This document shows, piece by piece, positions 46,107 through 57,626 of a stretch of DNA of 64,000 bases. The translations under genes and the position numbers were made by a program. The notes beneath the pieces were generated by a model. It had not been told where the DNA came from. It saw nothing but the letters and a program-made list of their open reading frames with translations, and ran no database searches. Numbering within the stretch: position 1 is the first letter of the stretch; each line of letters begins with the position of its first letter. The stretch comes from Siphonodentalium dalli. Its lineage: Eukaryota; Mollusca; Scaphopoda; Gadilida; Siphonodentaliidae. Where the stretch lies: contig CP136069.1 in the NCBI GenBank assembly GCA_032622095.1, positions 15,422,450 to 15,486,449 on the forward strand. Direction: 5' to 3'.

Positions 46107-46699
46107 ATACATAAATATAGCATACATATAATGCTCGCAGAAAGGTAGTTCGGGTATACATCGACATATTTTGATATCGTGATCAATTCAAAGGCGATTA
46201 TTAGGTGGGGGTTTTGGAGCGCACACCGCCATTTGGGTGTAGATAAATTAGATCATGCCACGAATCTCTAATCTGGCTAACAACGGAGAGATCATATTCC
46301 ACCAGTACAAAACCTGGGAAATATCTGTTCCTTAGTAATGTTCTTCACTGCAGGAGAAGGTCCCAACTCAAAACTGCATGCTTTTCTGTGACTTATATGA
46401 GCTAATATCACAATAAACATTGAATTAATTACCCAGAATAAAAGCAATAATTGTAAGCGACGCAAAGCAAAATCACTCACAATTCACTTAAATCGTGAAA
46501 TGTCAAGTTGGCACCTTCACCTACAGTGTAGGTCATTATGAAGGAACAGTTAATAACTGAGAAATATATTCCCCGCATTTTATTTTCCCTGTCAAAACTT
46601 CAAAACGTTCCAAGGTTATTTACTGGTGGAAAATAAGCTCTACGGGGGTTAGCCAGAGTGGAGATACATGCCATGATCTCTAAATAAACTAAAACGCAC

Positions 46700-46813
46700 C
46701 TATATCACAATTGCGACCTCCCCATCCAGAGAAACAGCCACATGTATAAGTGTTGTCGCCGTCGGTACATATGCCATTCATACACGGTGCGTTGCCGAAA
46801 CAATCGTTGTCAT
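46700..46813 (-). CDS. EGF/C-type lectin gene exon: calcium-binding-type EGF module
   Basis: Acceptor CATGCTAG, donor GTGCGTTT, phase 1-1, 114 bp. Starts DNDCFGNAPCMNGIC, then CTDGDNTYTCGC and GWGGRNCDI. Six cysteines and the beta-hydroxylation consensus are present. The acceptor borders a 22-bp minisatellite and lacks a good pyrimidine tract. The next exon downstream is 21 kb away, across the retroelement. Confidence 0.87.
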
Positions 46814-46814
46814 C

Positions 46815-46946
46815 TAGCATGATAAATACACACGTTTAGCATGATAAATACACACGTTTAGTGTGATAAATACACACGTTTAGCATGATAAATACACACG
46901 TTTAGCATGTTAAATACACACGTTTAGCATGATAAATACACACGTT
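46815..46946. repeat. 22-bp minisatellite, six units, touching a splice acceptor
   Basis: AGCATGATAAATACACACGTTT repeats six times with one or two base changes (GTGTGATAA in unit three, GCATGTTAA in unit five). Its left edge is the CT that forms the acceptor AG of exon 46700-46813. Confidence 0.9.
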
Positions 46947-47678
46947 TTCACACGTTCATGTCGGAGCATCGATCACGTTCGTATCCAGCTTTTTCTGAGG
47001 CGATCACATTTGTAGCCAGCTTTTCATATTCATAGGAGCCTCAGTGAACAAGATTAGGTTAATCTCATTTTTTTTATTTGATGGATGAAAAACAACTTGA
47101 ATTTTAATATTAGTTCATCTAATAACCTGAGGTGTCCGGTCAATTTCGTTAGAATGGTCGAATTATATTCCAATATAAGTTGATAAACGAAGTCAATGTT
47201 GGAGCATGACGTCGACAATTTAGACACACACGCTCTGGTGTCATATCTCGCGCATTATGAATGTGATTGATGCTTTCTGACAATGACCCCGTCAGCGTCG
47301 GTATGATACTGTGTAAACAAAAATTAATCTTTAGCTCCAGTAGCAAGTAACTTTTTGGGAAATCATCTATGTTCAATTTAGTTGATATACCACATTCAAC
47401 AAATATTTCGAGTTGTTATTCCCAATAAGTTACGTACATTTGTATGTTTGAAGATCATGTTCTTACTTTGCAAACGACCTGCAAGGCGAACTATGGCCAA
47501 TAATATTGTAAACATAAATTTGATCAATTGAATTGTTAATATACATTTATATAAAACTGGAAATGCTGACGGTACCCAAGAAGTTTCTTCGAGTTCGCAT
47601 AAAACTCATTTTAAATCCAATCATGTGTCAGGCAAATGATATGTTAACACATTGAAACATATTCGCATTGAATTGTTA

Positions 47679-47821
47679 CAGTAATGGCCTAAATAATCGG
47701 AAATATGTCTGAGAGCTTGATATGTCCGATGAATGGTAACAAGTCATACTTCCGACTAAATCCTGAATTGTTTTCCTTAACTCTGCTGTGGTTAAGGAGT
47801 CGATTATCTAGGGAACTACTG
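47679..47821. mobile_element. MITE family A with clear TA target duplication
   Basis: TA, then CAGTAATGGCCTAAATAATCG at the left and GAGTCGATTATCTAGGGAAC...TACTG then TA at the right. The interior is shortened. Ends and TA flanks fit a Tc1/mariner-type MITE. Confidence 0.8.
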
Positions 47822-47896
47822 TACATGTATCGATTTTTCAAAAAACGTCTACTATTTGTGTGGAAATCTACTTATATATCGGTATTGTATACAGAC

Positions 47897-48007
47897 TAAA
47901 ATCACAGTTCCTTCCTGACCATCCATCCTCGCATGTGCAGCTGTAGTCGTGCAATAAGTCCGTGCATTTGCCACGGACACATGGATTTGCGGCGCAGTCG
48001 TTTTCAT
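47897..48007 (-). CDS. EGF/C-type lectin gene exon: calcium-binding-type EGF module
   Basis: Acceptor CATCCAG, phase 1-1, 111 bp. Starts ENDCAANPCVRGKC, then CTDLLHDYSCTC and GWSGRNCDF. The donor is GTCTGTAT, a weak form of the GT consensus, unlike the strong donors of the other exons. The module would be the next EGF before 46700-46813. Confidence 0.85.
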
Positions 48008-50019
48008 CTGGATGAGAAAAAATAAGAAACATAACATGTGTACATAATGTACATGGCAGCAAACATGCTTTGGCCAGGAATCCAGCTAGAAGTTAACAGC
48101 AAGACAAATAAATTATTCATAGGTGACGATTCTAATTTGCAATGATGCTGGTTTGTCAGAGGCCAATGCCACAGAAAGAGGCCTCGTATCTCGTTCAGTG
48201 TGGAAACGACAATTATTTTATTAATTAGCAATGGCAAATTGTGTTATTTCACAGGAACGAAAGCCAGCGATGATGTCATTACATGGCCCATGACGTCATT
48301 TATGACATTTTGGCTTTGTGGGCCAAAATCCAGACAAGATTGCAATTGTTATGTGGTATCCGCTAGGAACACTGATTTCACATTATCAGACTAGACAATA
48401 TACACAGACACGCTTCAATTGGTATAACAAGGGGTATCGATAGAGGCTCCATCAGCACCATGTTATTTGATTGTGATGATACTATAACACGTAGGCTTAT
48501 GTATCTTTGGATGGTATACTATCAGTGGAATTTAAATTATTGATTGTGGTACTACACATAATTATCACCATATAATTATTGTAATATCGAATCGCAACAC
48601 GTGTGGTTGCTCCGCTACATGTCATGTGCGATCATATTATATTTTCCGTCGAACCAATATTTTTAAATTAAGTTTGCCGATTTAAATATGTGTGATGTCA
48701 TTTACGTTACCGTTGACTTATTTGCCGCGTTTCTATTTATTGGCCGACGTTTTTACTTATTGGCCGCGGTCGAATAATCTATAGCTGGTTAGTAAATTAA
48801 TTTATTAATTTGATATGACATATTTGCCTTGAGTGACCTACTATCGACCTCGGCTGACACCACTACAAACTCTGATGATAACCCAGTAAACTCTGATGAT
48901 AAACCACCAAACTCGGCTGATATCAGTTGTGACGTCACGAAGCAATTAGCATAATGTTATTATACAATGTTGTGTACAGTATGTATTTTTCCTGTACGAG
49001 TCCAATATGACTTATCACCACAACCTAGACGAGTACAAGAAAAACTCATAATGTACACAATATTGTATAATGACATTTTTATTATCCATCTGTATGTTTA
49101 TTCAAATTTTGGAAATAAAACTTCAGGGTTAGTTATTTGTCGGCACTTAATTCTCTATAAAAGCCTGTAATTGGTCAACAGAAAGCATGATTTGAAACAG
49201 TAAACACGGACATGAAAAAAACTCAATGCGAAAGTGAAACGTCTGCTAAATCCACCATTGTTGCGCGCATCAAAATTTCACCGATTCATTTCGCAATAAT
49301 TAATTCGTGACGTAACAGAGTCCCGATAAAAAAAAGTCACACTTGGAGTCCAATATGACATTCGGGAGTCCAATATCACTTTTTCCTGGATAATCACGTG
49401 ACGGCTTTTGCCCAATCAGAAATAATGTTAGTTAAAATGATGTGAAACACTCTGGTATGGTGATCAAATAGAAATGGAGAATAATCTTGTTCAAACTTGT
49501 CATTTTTATGAATATTATATCTAAATTGACAACACATCGTCATTCTTATGTATTAATTAAATGCAGTGACTCTCGATGACTAAATCGTTTTCGTTAGGTT
49601 ATCGCCCATGGTTGCATCCCGAATCAAGAAGTAAATATTTACAACTAAGCGTAGTTCAGACGATGTTTTCTATGGAGTGGTATGGTTGTATTGCTTCAGA
49701 TTTTCGGCGATGTAAGTAGAATGTTGGATTCCTCCAACTGGCACAGTGCCTGAATACTAACTTACCAGTTGAACGCACCCGAACAAGTACATGTCTTTAA
49801 TGGGTGGATAATAATACCGTTTACGCCAAACGTAACAGCCACACTGGTGCGCCTCACAGTGACAGTCATAGTGATGACGACAACTTGAAGTAATGGCGAG
49901 TATTTCATGCCGTTTCAAACTGGTGTCTACTTCGTAATTCAAATAAAACTCGAGTATATTTACTTGGATATATCACATACGACATACGTGGTTATACACA
50001 AATACCACTCGTCACTAAT
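48008..50019. other. Intron sequence, one hairpin, no supported exon
   Basis: Apart from 48951-49081 nothing was recognised. AAACTCTGATGATAA-type words occur three times at about 48865-48925. A minus-strand cysteine-rich frame near 49760-49900 is discussed among the rejected items. Confidence 0.45.
48951..49081. repeat. Imperfect hairpin MITE, arms about 50 bp
   Basis: ATAATGTTATTATACAATGT...GTGTACA and TTTTTCCTGTACGAGTC on the left are mirrored by GACGAGTACAAGAAAAA and TGTACACAATATTGTATAAT on the right. The loop is about 25 bases. Confidence 0.75.
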
Positions 50020-50215
50020 TTATATAATAGTCTGCCCCTTCCCCTTTTACTGCCCCACACAACGGAGTCACTTTATGAAATTCTAACCCGCGTATTATCT
50101 TTCACGTAAAACGTTACCCCTAGTAGACCCCTTTGGTATCATCTAGATGGTCCCTGTAAATTTCTATAGAACACAGACAGACATTCGCAATATACATGTA
50201 GATATAGATGTAAAT
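50020..50215 (+). mobile_element. Family C element, 3' end only
   Basis: TCTGCCCCTTCCCCTTTTAC, GTCACTTTATGAAATTCTAA, TTCTATAGAACACAGACAG, ACATTCGCAATATAC and TAGATATAGATG follow the last 190 bases of 34321-36868 closely. It looks like a 5'-truncated insertion. Confidence 0.8.
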
Positions 50216-50287
50216 TGGGTGAGTGGGTTTATACTCTACCTGCTAGATGTCCATTCAATCTTATGTTTACACCGATGAACTGACATA

Positions 50288-50527
50288 CAGTAATGTCAAT
50301 ATCAGTGAGAGCTTTCCAATGAATGGCAACAAGCTGTAACGCTCTAAATAATCGACTCCTTAAACACTGCAGAATTATGGGTAGCTTTTCAGGATTTAGT
50401 CCGAAATATGGCTTGTTGCCATTCATCGGAAAGTTCTCACTGAGCAACAAGTCATATTTCCGACTAAATCCTGAAAAGTTATCCATAATTCTGCTGTGGT
50501 TAAGGAGTCGATTATTTAGGACATTAC
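50288..50527. mobile_element. MITE family A, long palindromic copy
   Basis: Contains TTCCAATGAATGGCAACAAG, CTCTAAATAATCGACTCC, GCAGAATTATGGG, GTTGCCATTCATCGGAAAG and, inverted, TTTCCGACTAAATCCTGAAA, TAATTCTGCTGTGGTTAAGG and GATTATTTAGGACATTAC. This is a nested arrangement of one and a half hairpins. Confidence 0.8.
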
Positions 50528-50554
50528 ATAGGAATGGGTATAGTAATGGTTTAG

Positions 50555-50806
50555 AAGCCTTGAAATAGTGAGCCTGTCATTTGCAGAATGAGGCCCCCAG
50601 AGGATGAATTTAGTGATGCTACCCCGCATAGCGGGCTAGCATCACCAAATTCACCCTCTGGGGACCTCATTCTGCTTACACCGCAGCAGAATGAGGTTCC
50701 CAGAGGGTGAATTTGTTGATGCTAGCCCCTTATGCGGGGTAGCATCACTAAATTCACCCTCTGAGGACCTCATTCTGCAAATGACAGGATCACTATTTCA
50801 AGGCTT
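50555..50806. repeat. Nested fourfold palindrome, 252 bp
   Basis: AAGCCTTGAAATAGTGA...TGCAGAATGAGG at the left is inverted at the right to AAGGCTT (positions sum to 101361). Inside, CAGAATGAGG..CCCAGAG..TGAATTT..GATGCTA and its inverse alternate four times, so each half is itself a palindrome. It starts 28 bases after a family A MITE. Confidence 0.85.
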
Positions 50807-51079
50807 GATGGTTTATCTAACTTATGGTTTATCTATCTTATAACGAGTTTATTACTTGGTTAGTTGGATATCCGACCTACGGTCTCGGACTGATATGAAG
50901 TCACCAAGGGCTGATAACTCGACCGATATCAAACTAATCAAGTAATAACATATAAATATAACACTATGTAGTGAAGATGTTTTTGTTGCAGATATTCACC
51001 AGCACAGTCACAGTAATGGCTGTCGAATGAATAATAGAAGTCGTCCTCTTGTTCTTTGTACTGGGACACGTTTTGCAAA

Positions 51080-51145
51080 AACCCTGTACCAATGCATTCT
51101 CTAATATATGAGTCGGCCATAGGTCGCCTCGAATATATATATATA
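51080..51145. mobile_element. MITE family B, degenerate hairpin end
   Basis: ACCCTGTACCAATGCATTCTC, TATGAGTCGGCCATAGGTCG and CCTCGAATATAT. The second arm ends in an (AT) run and the outer end is lost. Confidence 0.65.
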
Positions 51146-51164
51146 TATATATTATATTATTTTT

Positions 51165-51398
51165 TATAATTGTTAAAAAATGTAAGAACAAAAAATGACA
51201 AAATAAATTATAAATATTGTTAAAGAATGTAAGAAATAATGATAAGCAATGACAACAAATGTTAAAGAATGCATGAAATAATGATACAAATTGTTAAAGA
51301 ATGTATGAAAAAATGATAAAAATTGATGAAGAATGTAAGGAAAATGATAAAAATAATAAAAATGTTAATGATATGAGAGAAAAATGATAAAAATTGTT
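51165..51398. repeat. A-rich tandem array of about 35-40-bp units
   Basis: ATTGTTAAAGAATGTAAGAA and AAAATGATAAAAATTG variants recur about seven times. The same word occurs once inside the family B element at 7285-7345, so the array is probably an expanded piece of its interior. Confidence 0.7.
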
Positions 51399-51507
51399 AT
51401 AAAACGCCCCACGTTTACCCATTTATATGGGCGGTGCAGATATACTTAAACATATAATAACAGTCTCGCTATTTGGTATAATATAGAACATTATTTTATG
51501 TCCTCAC

Positions 51508-51627
51508 CTACGTTACAATGGTACCCAACCCATCCATTTTCGCAAGCGCATGTATAGTTGTTCACAAGGTCGTGGCATATTCCGTGTATGCATGCGCCTC
51601 TCGGCCGAGGATCGCAGTCATCGATAT
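51508..51627 (-). CDS. EGF/C-type lectin gene exon: calcium-binding-type EGF module
   Basis: Acceptor CCGCAG, donor GTGAGGAC, phase 1-1, 120 bp. Starts IDDCDPRPRGACIHGIC, then CHDLVNNYTCAC and GWVGYHCNV. The first loop is three residues longer than in the 114-bp modules. Beta-hydroxylation consensus present. Confidence 0.88.
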
Positions 51628-51683
51628 CTGCGGAGAAGAAAAAATGTGGGTTCGTTAATTAGACAAATGTTACACAATAATTG

Positions 51684-52735
51684 AATGCTGGACGTTTCGG
51701 CACCTGGGGTTGTGGTTCGGCACCTGGACGTTTCGGCACACGATTGTTCGGCACTTCAGATGTCTCGGCGCCTGATCATTTTCGGACCAACTGAACTACC
51801 GGTGATGAATAGAAATGAATTCTTTATCTCAATAAAATGTTTTAATGGAATACACGATACAGATGTTAGTGAACATACCTATCACTAATCATACACACTA
51901 CGATACGATAAGCTGTGGTCCAGAAGTACTTATCAAGCGATTTAACATTGCATATCTTCACTTTGCGCATGAACAATAAAGAGCGTTGCTTGTTCAGTCA
52001 AACATTTCTGATTCAAGAGCGTTTGTCTTACTTCTGTTTGAACAGTTGAAATTACCGATAACGTATTACTTATCTAAGCTTCCTCGTCGTATAGACGGTC
52101 CGCGTATTAGTATAACAAGTTATTTAGTATTATATGAAAGTATCACAGTTTTTTGAAATTACAAGATTAATATGTATATTCTTCGAGACATGCGCATATT
52201 GATCGAATTTGAAAACGTATTTCAATTTTAATAAAACCCAGAGACGGTGGCTTAATTCCAGGAGGCCTTCTTCATTATACTATTAGTAAAGATAACACTA
52301 CCTGATTACAAAACGAATTCGACAGTGACTGCTGGCATAACAAATTAGTACGTAGTCGGATTATTGTCTTATAAATCATTATTACAATAACAAATGTATC
52401 AACTTATATGGTTCTAATAACAGTCGTACTTGTATTGAACTACAATAGATGTGAGGAATAATATGTAGCATAAAGATTATTTTCGTACCACGTAGCCGGA
52501 TCATCTGTCAGTTCAGGTCGGGAATAATTTAACAACATAAGACATGACTACATCTAAAATCTGTTCCACTTCATAATAACCATGTGCAAATAATAAATAA
52601 ACCATGCGCCGAAACGTCTTCGATGAAGTGCCGAAACGTCCAAGTGGTTGGGCCGAAACAACCAGGTGCCGAAAACCCAGGTCCCGAAACGTCCCGAAAA
52701 CCAGGTGCCGAAACGTCATGAACCCGAATAATTAA
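51684..52735. mobile_element. Fold-back element with inverted GACGTTTCGGCACCTG minisatellite ends
   Basis: About five units of GACGTTTCGGCACCTGG and GTTCGGCACCTG at 51688-51780 face six or more units of CAGGTGCCGAAACGTC at 52600-52725, inverted. The 800 bases between have no gene. Inverted arms made of short tandem repeats define fold-back transposons. Confidence 0.7.
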
Positions 52736-53329
52736 CCCCTTCATGACGAGCTTCCTGATTTTTTGCAAAATCCCTGTTCCAATGCATTCAATACTATTGA
52801 CTATAGTTTTATATGTATGGTGTATTTACTACTATATTGACTGATATTGACTGATAAGTTAAATTACTGATGTTTACTGATGAGATAGACATCATTTACA
52901 ATAAATTTTTTTACAATAAATAAATGTTTGTTTTAATGAATATGAATATGCTTTAATGGAAATGGAGATTGTTAATCTGCACTAAAGTTAATGTTCGGAT
53001 TAATGTTAATCAAAGTTAAGGTTAATCAAAGTTAAGGTTAATCCATGACACCTGGATAACAATCCTGACAATACAATTTTTTACATGGGACCTTGTCTAG
53101 ATATGATCCAAGTTGTTGCTAAGGGATCTTAAGGACACATAAAAAATTCTCCACTGTTTTGGAAAATTGTGTAGCGGAAGCCTATCACTGAATGCAGTTC
53201 TAGACATAGTTTCATATATAGCACCGCTTTGCCTAGTTGGGGTAAGATATTATTTTACCAGTCATGCATATACTGATAAATCCTTAATTTGTACAAATCA
53301 ATAGTTTTTAGTATATTACTTTGCTTAAA

Positions 53330-54800
53330 GGGTGGTTCAGTGTGACTGTTGTATTGCTCTTTTCTGTAGCACAATTAACTTATTGAACATATGTGAATTA
53401 CCCCATATTTCAATTCCATACATTAAGTGGCTCTGAATAAGAGAGTGGTACAGCATACGCATACTTTTTAGTGGAAGAATTTTCTTTACTCTGTTCATTG
53501 CATATAAAGCTCTAGATATTCTTGTTGAGACCACTGTCACATGATGTTTAAATGATAAATGTTATCAATATTGATACCAAGAAATTTGAATGATTCAACT
53601 GAATATTAGTATATCTGAAAAGACGTCGAATATCATAATGAGACGAGTAACGGTTGTGTCATCTGTGAATGAAAGCAGGGACAGTTCGGTACTTCTATAC
53701 ATATCATTCACATATATTAAAACTGTATGGGTCCAAGCACTGGTCATTGAGGAACCCCGGTATTTATTTTAATCTTTGATGACACTACCCCATCTAAATC
53801 TACATATTGCATTATGTTTTCTAAATAGCTTTGAAACCATATTTTAACGTTGCCTCTGACTCCATAATATTCTAATTTTGTTAAAAGTATATCATGATTA
53901 ATTGTATCAAACGCTTTTTAGAAGTCAATGCATGTTGCTAGTGTACAATCCTTAGTCTTCTTATCAATGTGTGATGCTACATCATTTAGAAGTCTAATGA
54001 TGGGATGAGTAGTAGAACGATTTATACGAAAACCATATTGATCTTGATAAAATTTATCATTGAAATACTCTGTCAATCACCCACAAAGTACCTTCTCTAG
54101 GATTTTTGAAAAAATTGGAAGTATGCTAATCGGCCTGTAATTTTCGATAGCATTGTTTTCATTGGACTTAAACAAAGGAATAACTCTTGCTACTTACATT
54201 CCAGTGGGAACTACAGCTTCCTCCATGGATAAATTAATGATGTGACATAATGGTACCGATATCTCATTGACAGTTTTCTTTAATATATTTGCAGTTATAT
54301 CATTACTGTCCTTACTTATTTTATTTTTCATTTTACCTATGATCCCATTCATTTCCTCCGATGTTGTTGGTCTCAAAACATACTATTTGCAGAGGGTTCC
54401 TTTAGATAGCAAGTAAAATCAGGTATTGAATTTGTTTCAATTTTATCTGACTCGCGAGTGCCAATATTAGAAAAGTATTCATTGAAAGCTTCAGCTATTT
54501 GGCTTCTATTATTTACTTGTCTGTTATCAATATTATAGCTCTGAGGAAACTGAGATTTACTATTCTTGTGCTGGATTACTTCCTTCAAAATCTTACAAGT
54601 TTTCTTCATATTGGTTTTATGGGTATTTAGAATTTTACTATAGTAGTCCCGTTTAATATATCTTTTAACATGATTAAAATGTCTGCAATAACTTTTATAA
54701 TTTTCTATGTTGACATCACAGGGATCTTTTAATTTTTTTCGGTACAATTTCCCTTTTTCTAATGACGATGTCAAAAGTGCCGGTGTCAGCCAAGGTTGTT
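53330..54800 (-). pseudogene. Jockey/Rex-like LINE remnant, ORF2 middle and C-terminal parts
   Basis: From 54774 downward: KRDYYSKILNTHKTNMKKT and NIDNRQVNNRSQIAEAFNEY (linker before the reverse transcriptase), MKNKISKDSNDITANILKK, ENYRPISILPIFSKILEKV, KAFDTINHDILLTKLEYYGV and RGNVKIWFQSYL, then damaged GVPQ and LGP blocks, and at 53540-53337 SRALYAMNRVKKILPLKSM and MYGIEIWGNS..QKRAI. Many stops and frameshifts. It is a different LINE type from 16744-20124. Confidence 0.85.
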
Positions 54801-56193
54801 GTTTTTAATTTTCATTTGGATTTGGATTTCTCTCAATGGAAATGCTACCTCGTAAGCATTCATATAAATTTTCATAAGTGCTTGATATGAGTTTTCAGAA
54901 CTAGTTGACTGCATTACTGCTTCATAACTTTCAGATGATAAAATTCGTTTGAAGCATGACATGTTATCATCTCCAAAACTACGTTGTAATTTTGTTTTAT
55001 TTTATTGTTTCACGGATATTGACACTTCTCGAAAGAATGTGCATTCTCTGATATATCCGAGGCTCCTTATGGGAGAATCGCATATATGCAATCAATGTAT
55101 TTTTTTGTTGCATAAAAGTGTAAGTGGCCGACCAACAAACTGAATAAATTCGCGAATGTTGTTCGACCATTTACAATATCATAAGCCCATAAATGCAACA
55201 CAAAGTATTCTGATTGATTATAATTACATCCCGGAACATTAATTAGAAAGCATTATCTGTCTGTTGTAAAAAATCACAATTTTCATTAGTAAAGTATACA
55301 ATTTGGATGAGTGGATGCAATCTTATTGGCGGATTTTGCCAACGAACATTTAATTTCATTCTGAAGTTTGCCGATTCGCAGTTCCAGAAGGCCATGTTCT
55401 TTGGCAACAACTTGAAGATGTATTATTGTTTGGCATAATTTATAATTTAAAAAAAATGCAACAAAGCGATATGTACTTACTTTGAAGCGAAAACCTTCAA
55501 TTCACCGATAACGGATCGGTAACCAATGACGCGCCATAAACAATCAAGGTAAATTCGCCCCTGAGACACTCGACTCGTGCGATTGTTAACCCATCCCAAA
55601 CTAAAGTCATGTTTCTGACGATTGCCGCCAGTGACGGGCTAACCTGCTAGTATGCTTAATAAAATAGCCAACAACTGTGGTTGTATGGATGAATAGGTTG
55701 ACATTTTATCTGATTTCATTGGTAAAGAGCGTTCTGTTAGCGTATGCTATTCGATACGATGTGTTGGTTCAGTGTAGTCTCTGTGTAGACTAACCATAAA
55801 TGGCGTTTCTTATTGATCTACTCCTGATATGGTATACATAAAGAGCGTTCTGTTCGCTTTTGTGCGCAACATGCCAACTACATTCCGTGTGGGGTCTCGG
55901 CTGGTCTTTTTAAGACATCCGGGGTAAACGGGACCTATGTAATAATGTTCACATAGTCAAATTATCCATATATTTTCAAATATCATATTTATATATTTTC
56001 AGCTATGATGGTCCTGCCCCGTTTGATCGCCTGTACGCTGACAAACAAACAAACGAACGAACAAATGAAATTGAGTAAATATTAGTATAGATTTCCATTA
56101 TCATTAATCGTCGAGTGACAATTCCGTTAAAATCGTATATCAAGGTCCCCAATAAATGCATAATGGGCTTGTCAATGTGGTTATCTATCTTAC
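54801..56193. other. Intron sequence with repeat fragments
   Basis: A family B-like hairpin fragment (GTGCATTCTCTGATATATCC...CGCATATATGCAATC) lies at 55038-55102. A family C head in reverse (GGGCTAACCTGCTAGTATG) lies at 55560-55656. AAAGAGCGTTCTGTT occurs at 55725 and 55840. No gene. Confidence 0.5.
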
Positions 56194-56316
56194 TTGTCTC
56201 GCAGTTCCTTCCTGTCCATCCCTCGTCGCACGTGCAACAATAATCGTTCACGTAATCAGTGCACGTCCCGTGAGGTGCGCATGGTCCATTGGGTAGCGGG
56301 AAACACTCGTTTTTAT
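56194..56316 (-). CDS. EGF/C-type lectin gene exon: EGF module with an extra cysteine
   Basis: Acceptor TTTGCAG, donor GTAAGATA, phase 1-1, 123 bp. Starts KNECFPLPNGPCAPHGTC, then CTDYVNDYCCTC and GWTGRNCET. Seven cysteines are present: the extra one lies between the conserved aromatic and cysteine four (YCCTC). The unpaired thiol could make a disulfide with another chain or module. Otherwise a standard calcium-binding-type EGF with the hydroxylation consensus. Confidence 0.87.
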
Positions 56317-57626
56317 CTGCAAAAACAAATAAAGATGTTATATGTTAACATGTTCGATATTTCTTTTCCGCCAAAATTATCCGACTTTCATCAGGTACAT
56401 GTATGGAAATTCCCAATAATAACTATAACATTCATATATAACAATTACTATTATTTATTTTAGTCCTATGTATGATTACCTTGATTTCTCGAGTGATTAT
56501 AAACGATAATATCACTAGTGAATTATGTCACTGTGACTGGCGAGTTATGTATTCATACGCGATATCGAAATTTATTGCTTCATGGGTATAATGGCGGGAA
56601 TTTAGATGTTTATCTTGGAATAAAATAAACAGATTAATATGTTTATTTAACTGGTGACGTGAAATAATTCATCCGAGGCAATGGACTCCCGTGTTTTTAC
56701 AACGTCTCTGCTACTTGTGAATTAGTTCACGTCACCAGTTCAATCAAGTCATTATTCTATATATTTATCACTTTTGCAAAACAAAAGTGATTCAGCTGTT
56801 ATTTCATGCACGGATTACCGCTAGCTTGTGTACTGTATTTGATAGTTGTTATCTTTCCCACAATAAAAAACCAACCCCGTGAAATGTTTCTCGCACCAGC
56901 TTGTATGTAGCATTTCTGAGAACAATTTCACGAATCGAAGAAAGTTATGATTCATCTTAGATGATGTCATGGATATATGAAATGTACGTTTAAAACCAAT
57001 TTACAAAAGGTTTTGGGACCGGAAAACAGTGAAATTCTAAATATTTTTCTTTCCATAAAAGTAAAGTCAATAAGGTTATAATATCCGATGGGTCGACGGT
57101 TCTTTAATATTGTGTCACAGTAATCGCTTTCCCGATCGATATTGCTGTTTAATAAAGAAAAAAAAGGCACATCCATTAAAGCCGTCATAAACATACAGAT
57201 CCTCGCCACTAAAGATTTCGGTTGTTGAATGGGTCACCGCCCCATCGTCCCTAATCAACATTTATGTATGTATGATATTCATATCGCTATGCCAGTATTC
57301 ATGTGTGAATGACGTGAGTGTATCAAATAAATAGTCTATATATAGTAACGGGAACATCCATTCTGGCTTGGTCTTTATCTTTTTATTCAATGATTTGTTC
57401 TATTTTTGTTATTATGTCCAATGATCCCATGTCAACACCGCTGCGGTATTCGCAGTGAACACCCATGAAATAATTGTCCTGTTTCGGATTACTGCTATGG
57501 AATAGGTCCCTGTTCCCAGGGAAGAGTTTTACTCACTCACACTTAACGATTTAATGACATAAGTTCTGGGTGGATGTGCCTTCAATGCATACATGTATAT
57601 TAATATTACCTATACTATATATAGAA
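56317..57626. other. Intron sequence, nothing recognised
   Basis: AT-rich. An inverted pair ACTGGTGACGTGAA (56650) and TTCACGTCACCAGT (56728) flanks about 60 bases. No exon with splice sites found. Confidence 0.45.

Noticed and set aside
46815-46946. CRISPR-like regular repeats
   Set aside because: The 22-bp units are directly tandem with no spacers and the genome is eukaryotic, so it is a minisatellite.
49757-49900. Minus-strand cysteine-rich frame (HHYDCHCEAHQCGC) ending at a good GTAAGT donor
   Set aside because: It resembles the end of an EGF module, but the first three cysteines and a phase-1 acceptor are missing and the donor phase does not fit the other exons. It may be an EGF exon relic.
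50938-51120. Minus-strand frame with SHYCDCAGEY
   Set aside because: A single C-x-C is not enough for an EGF module and no matching splice sites were found; most of the frame lies in a family B MITE fragment.
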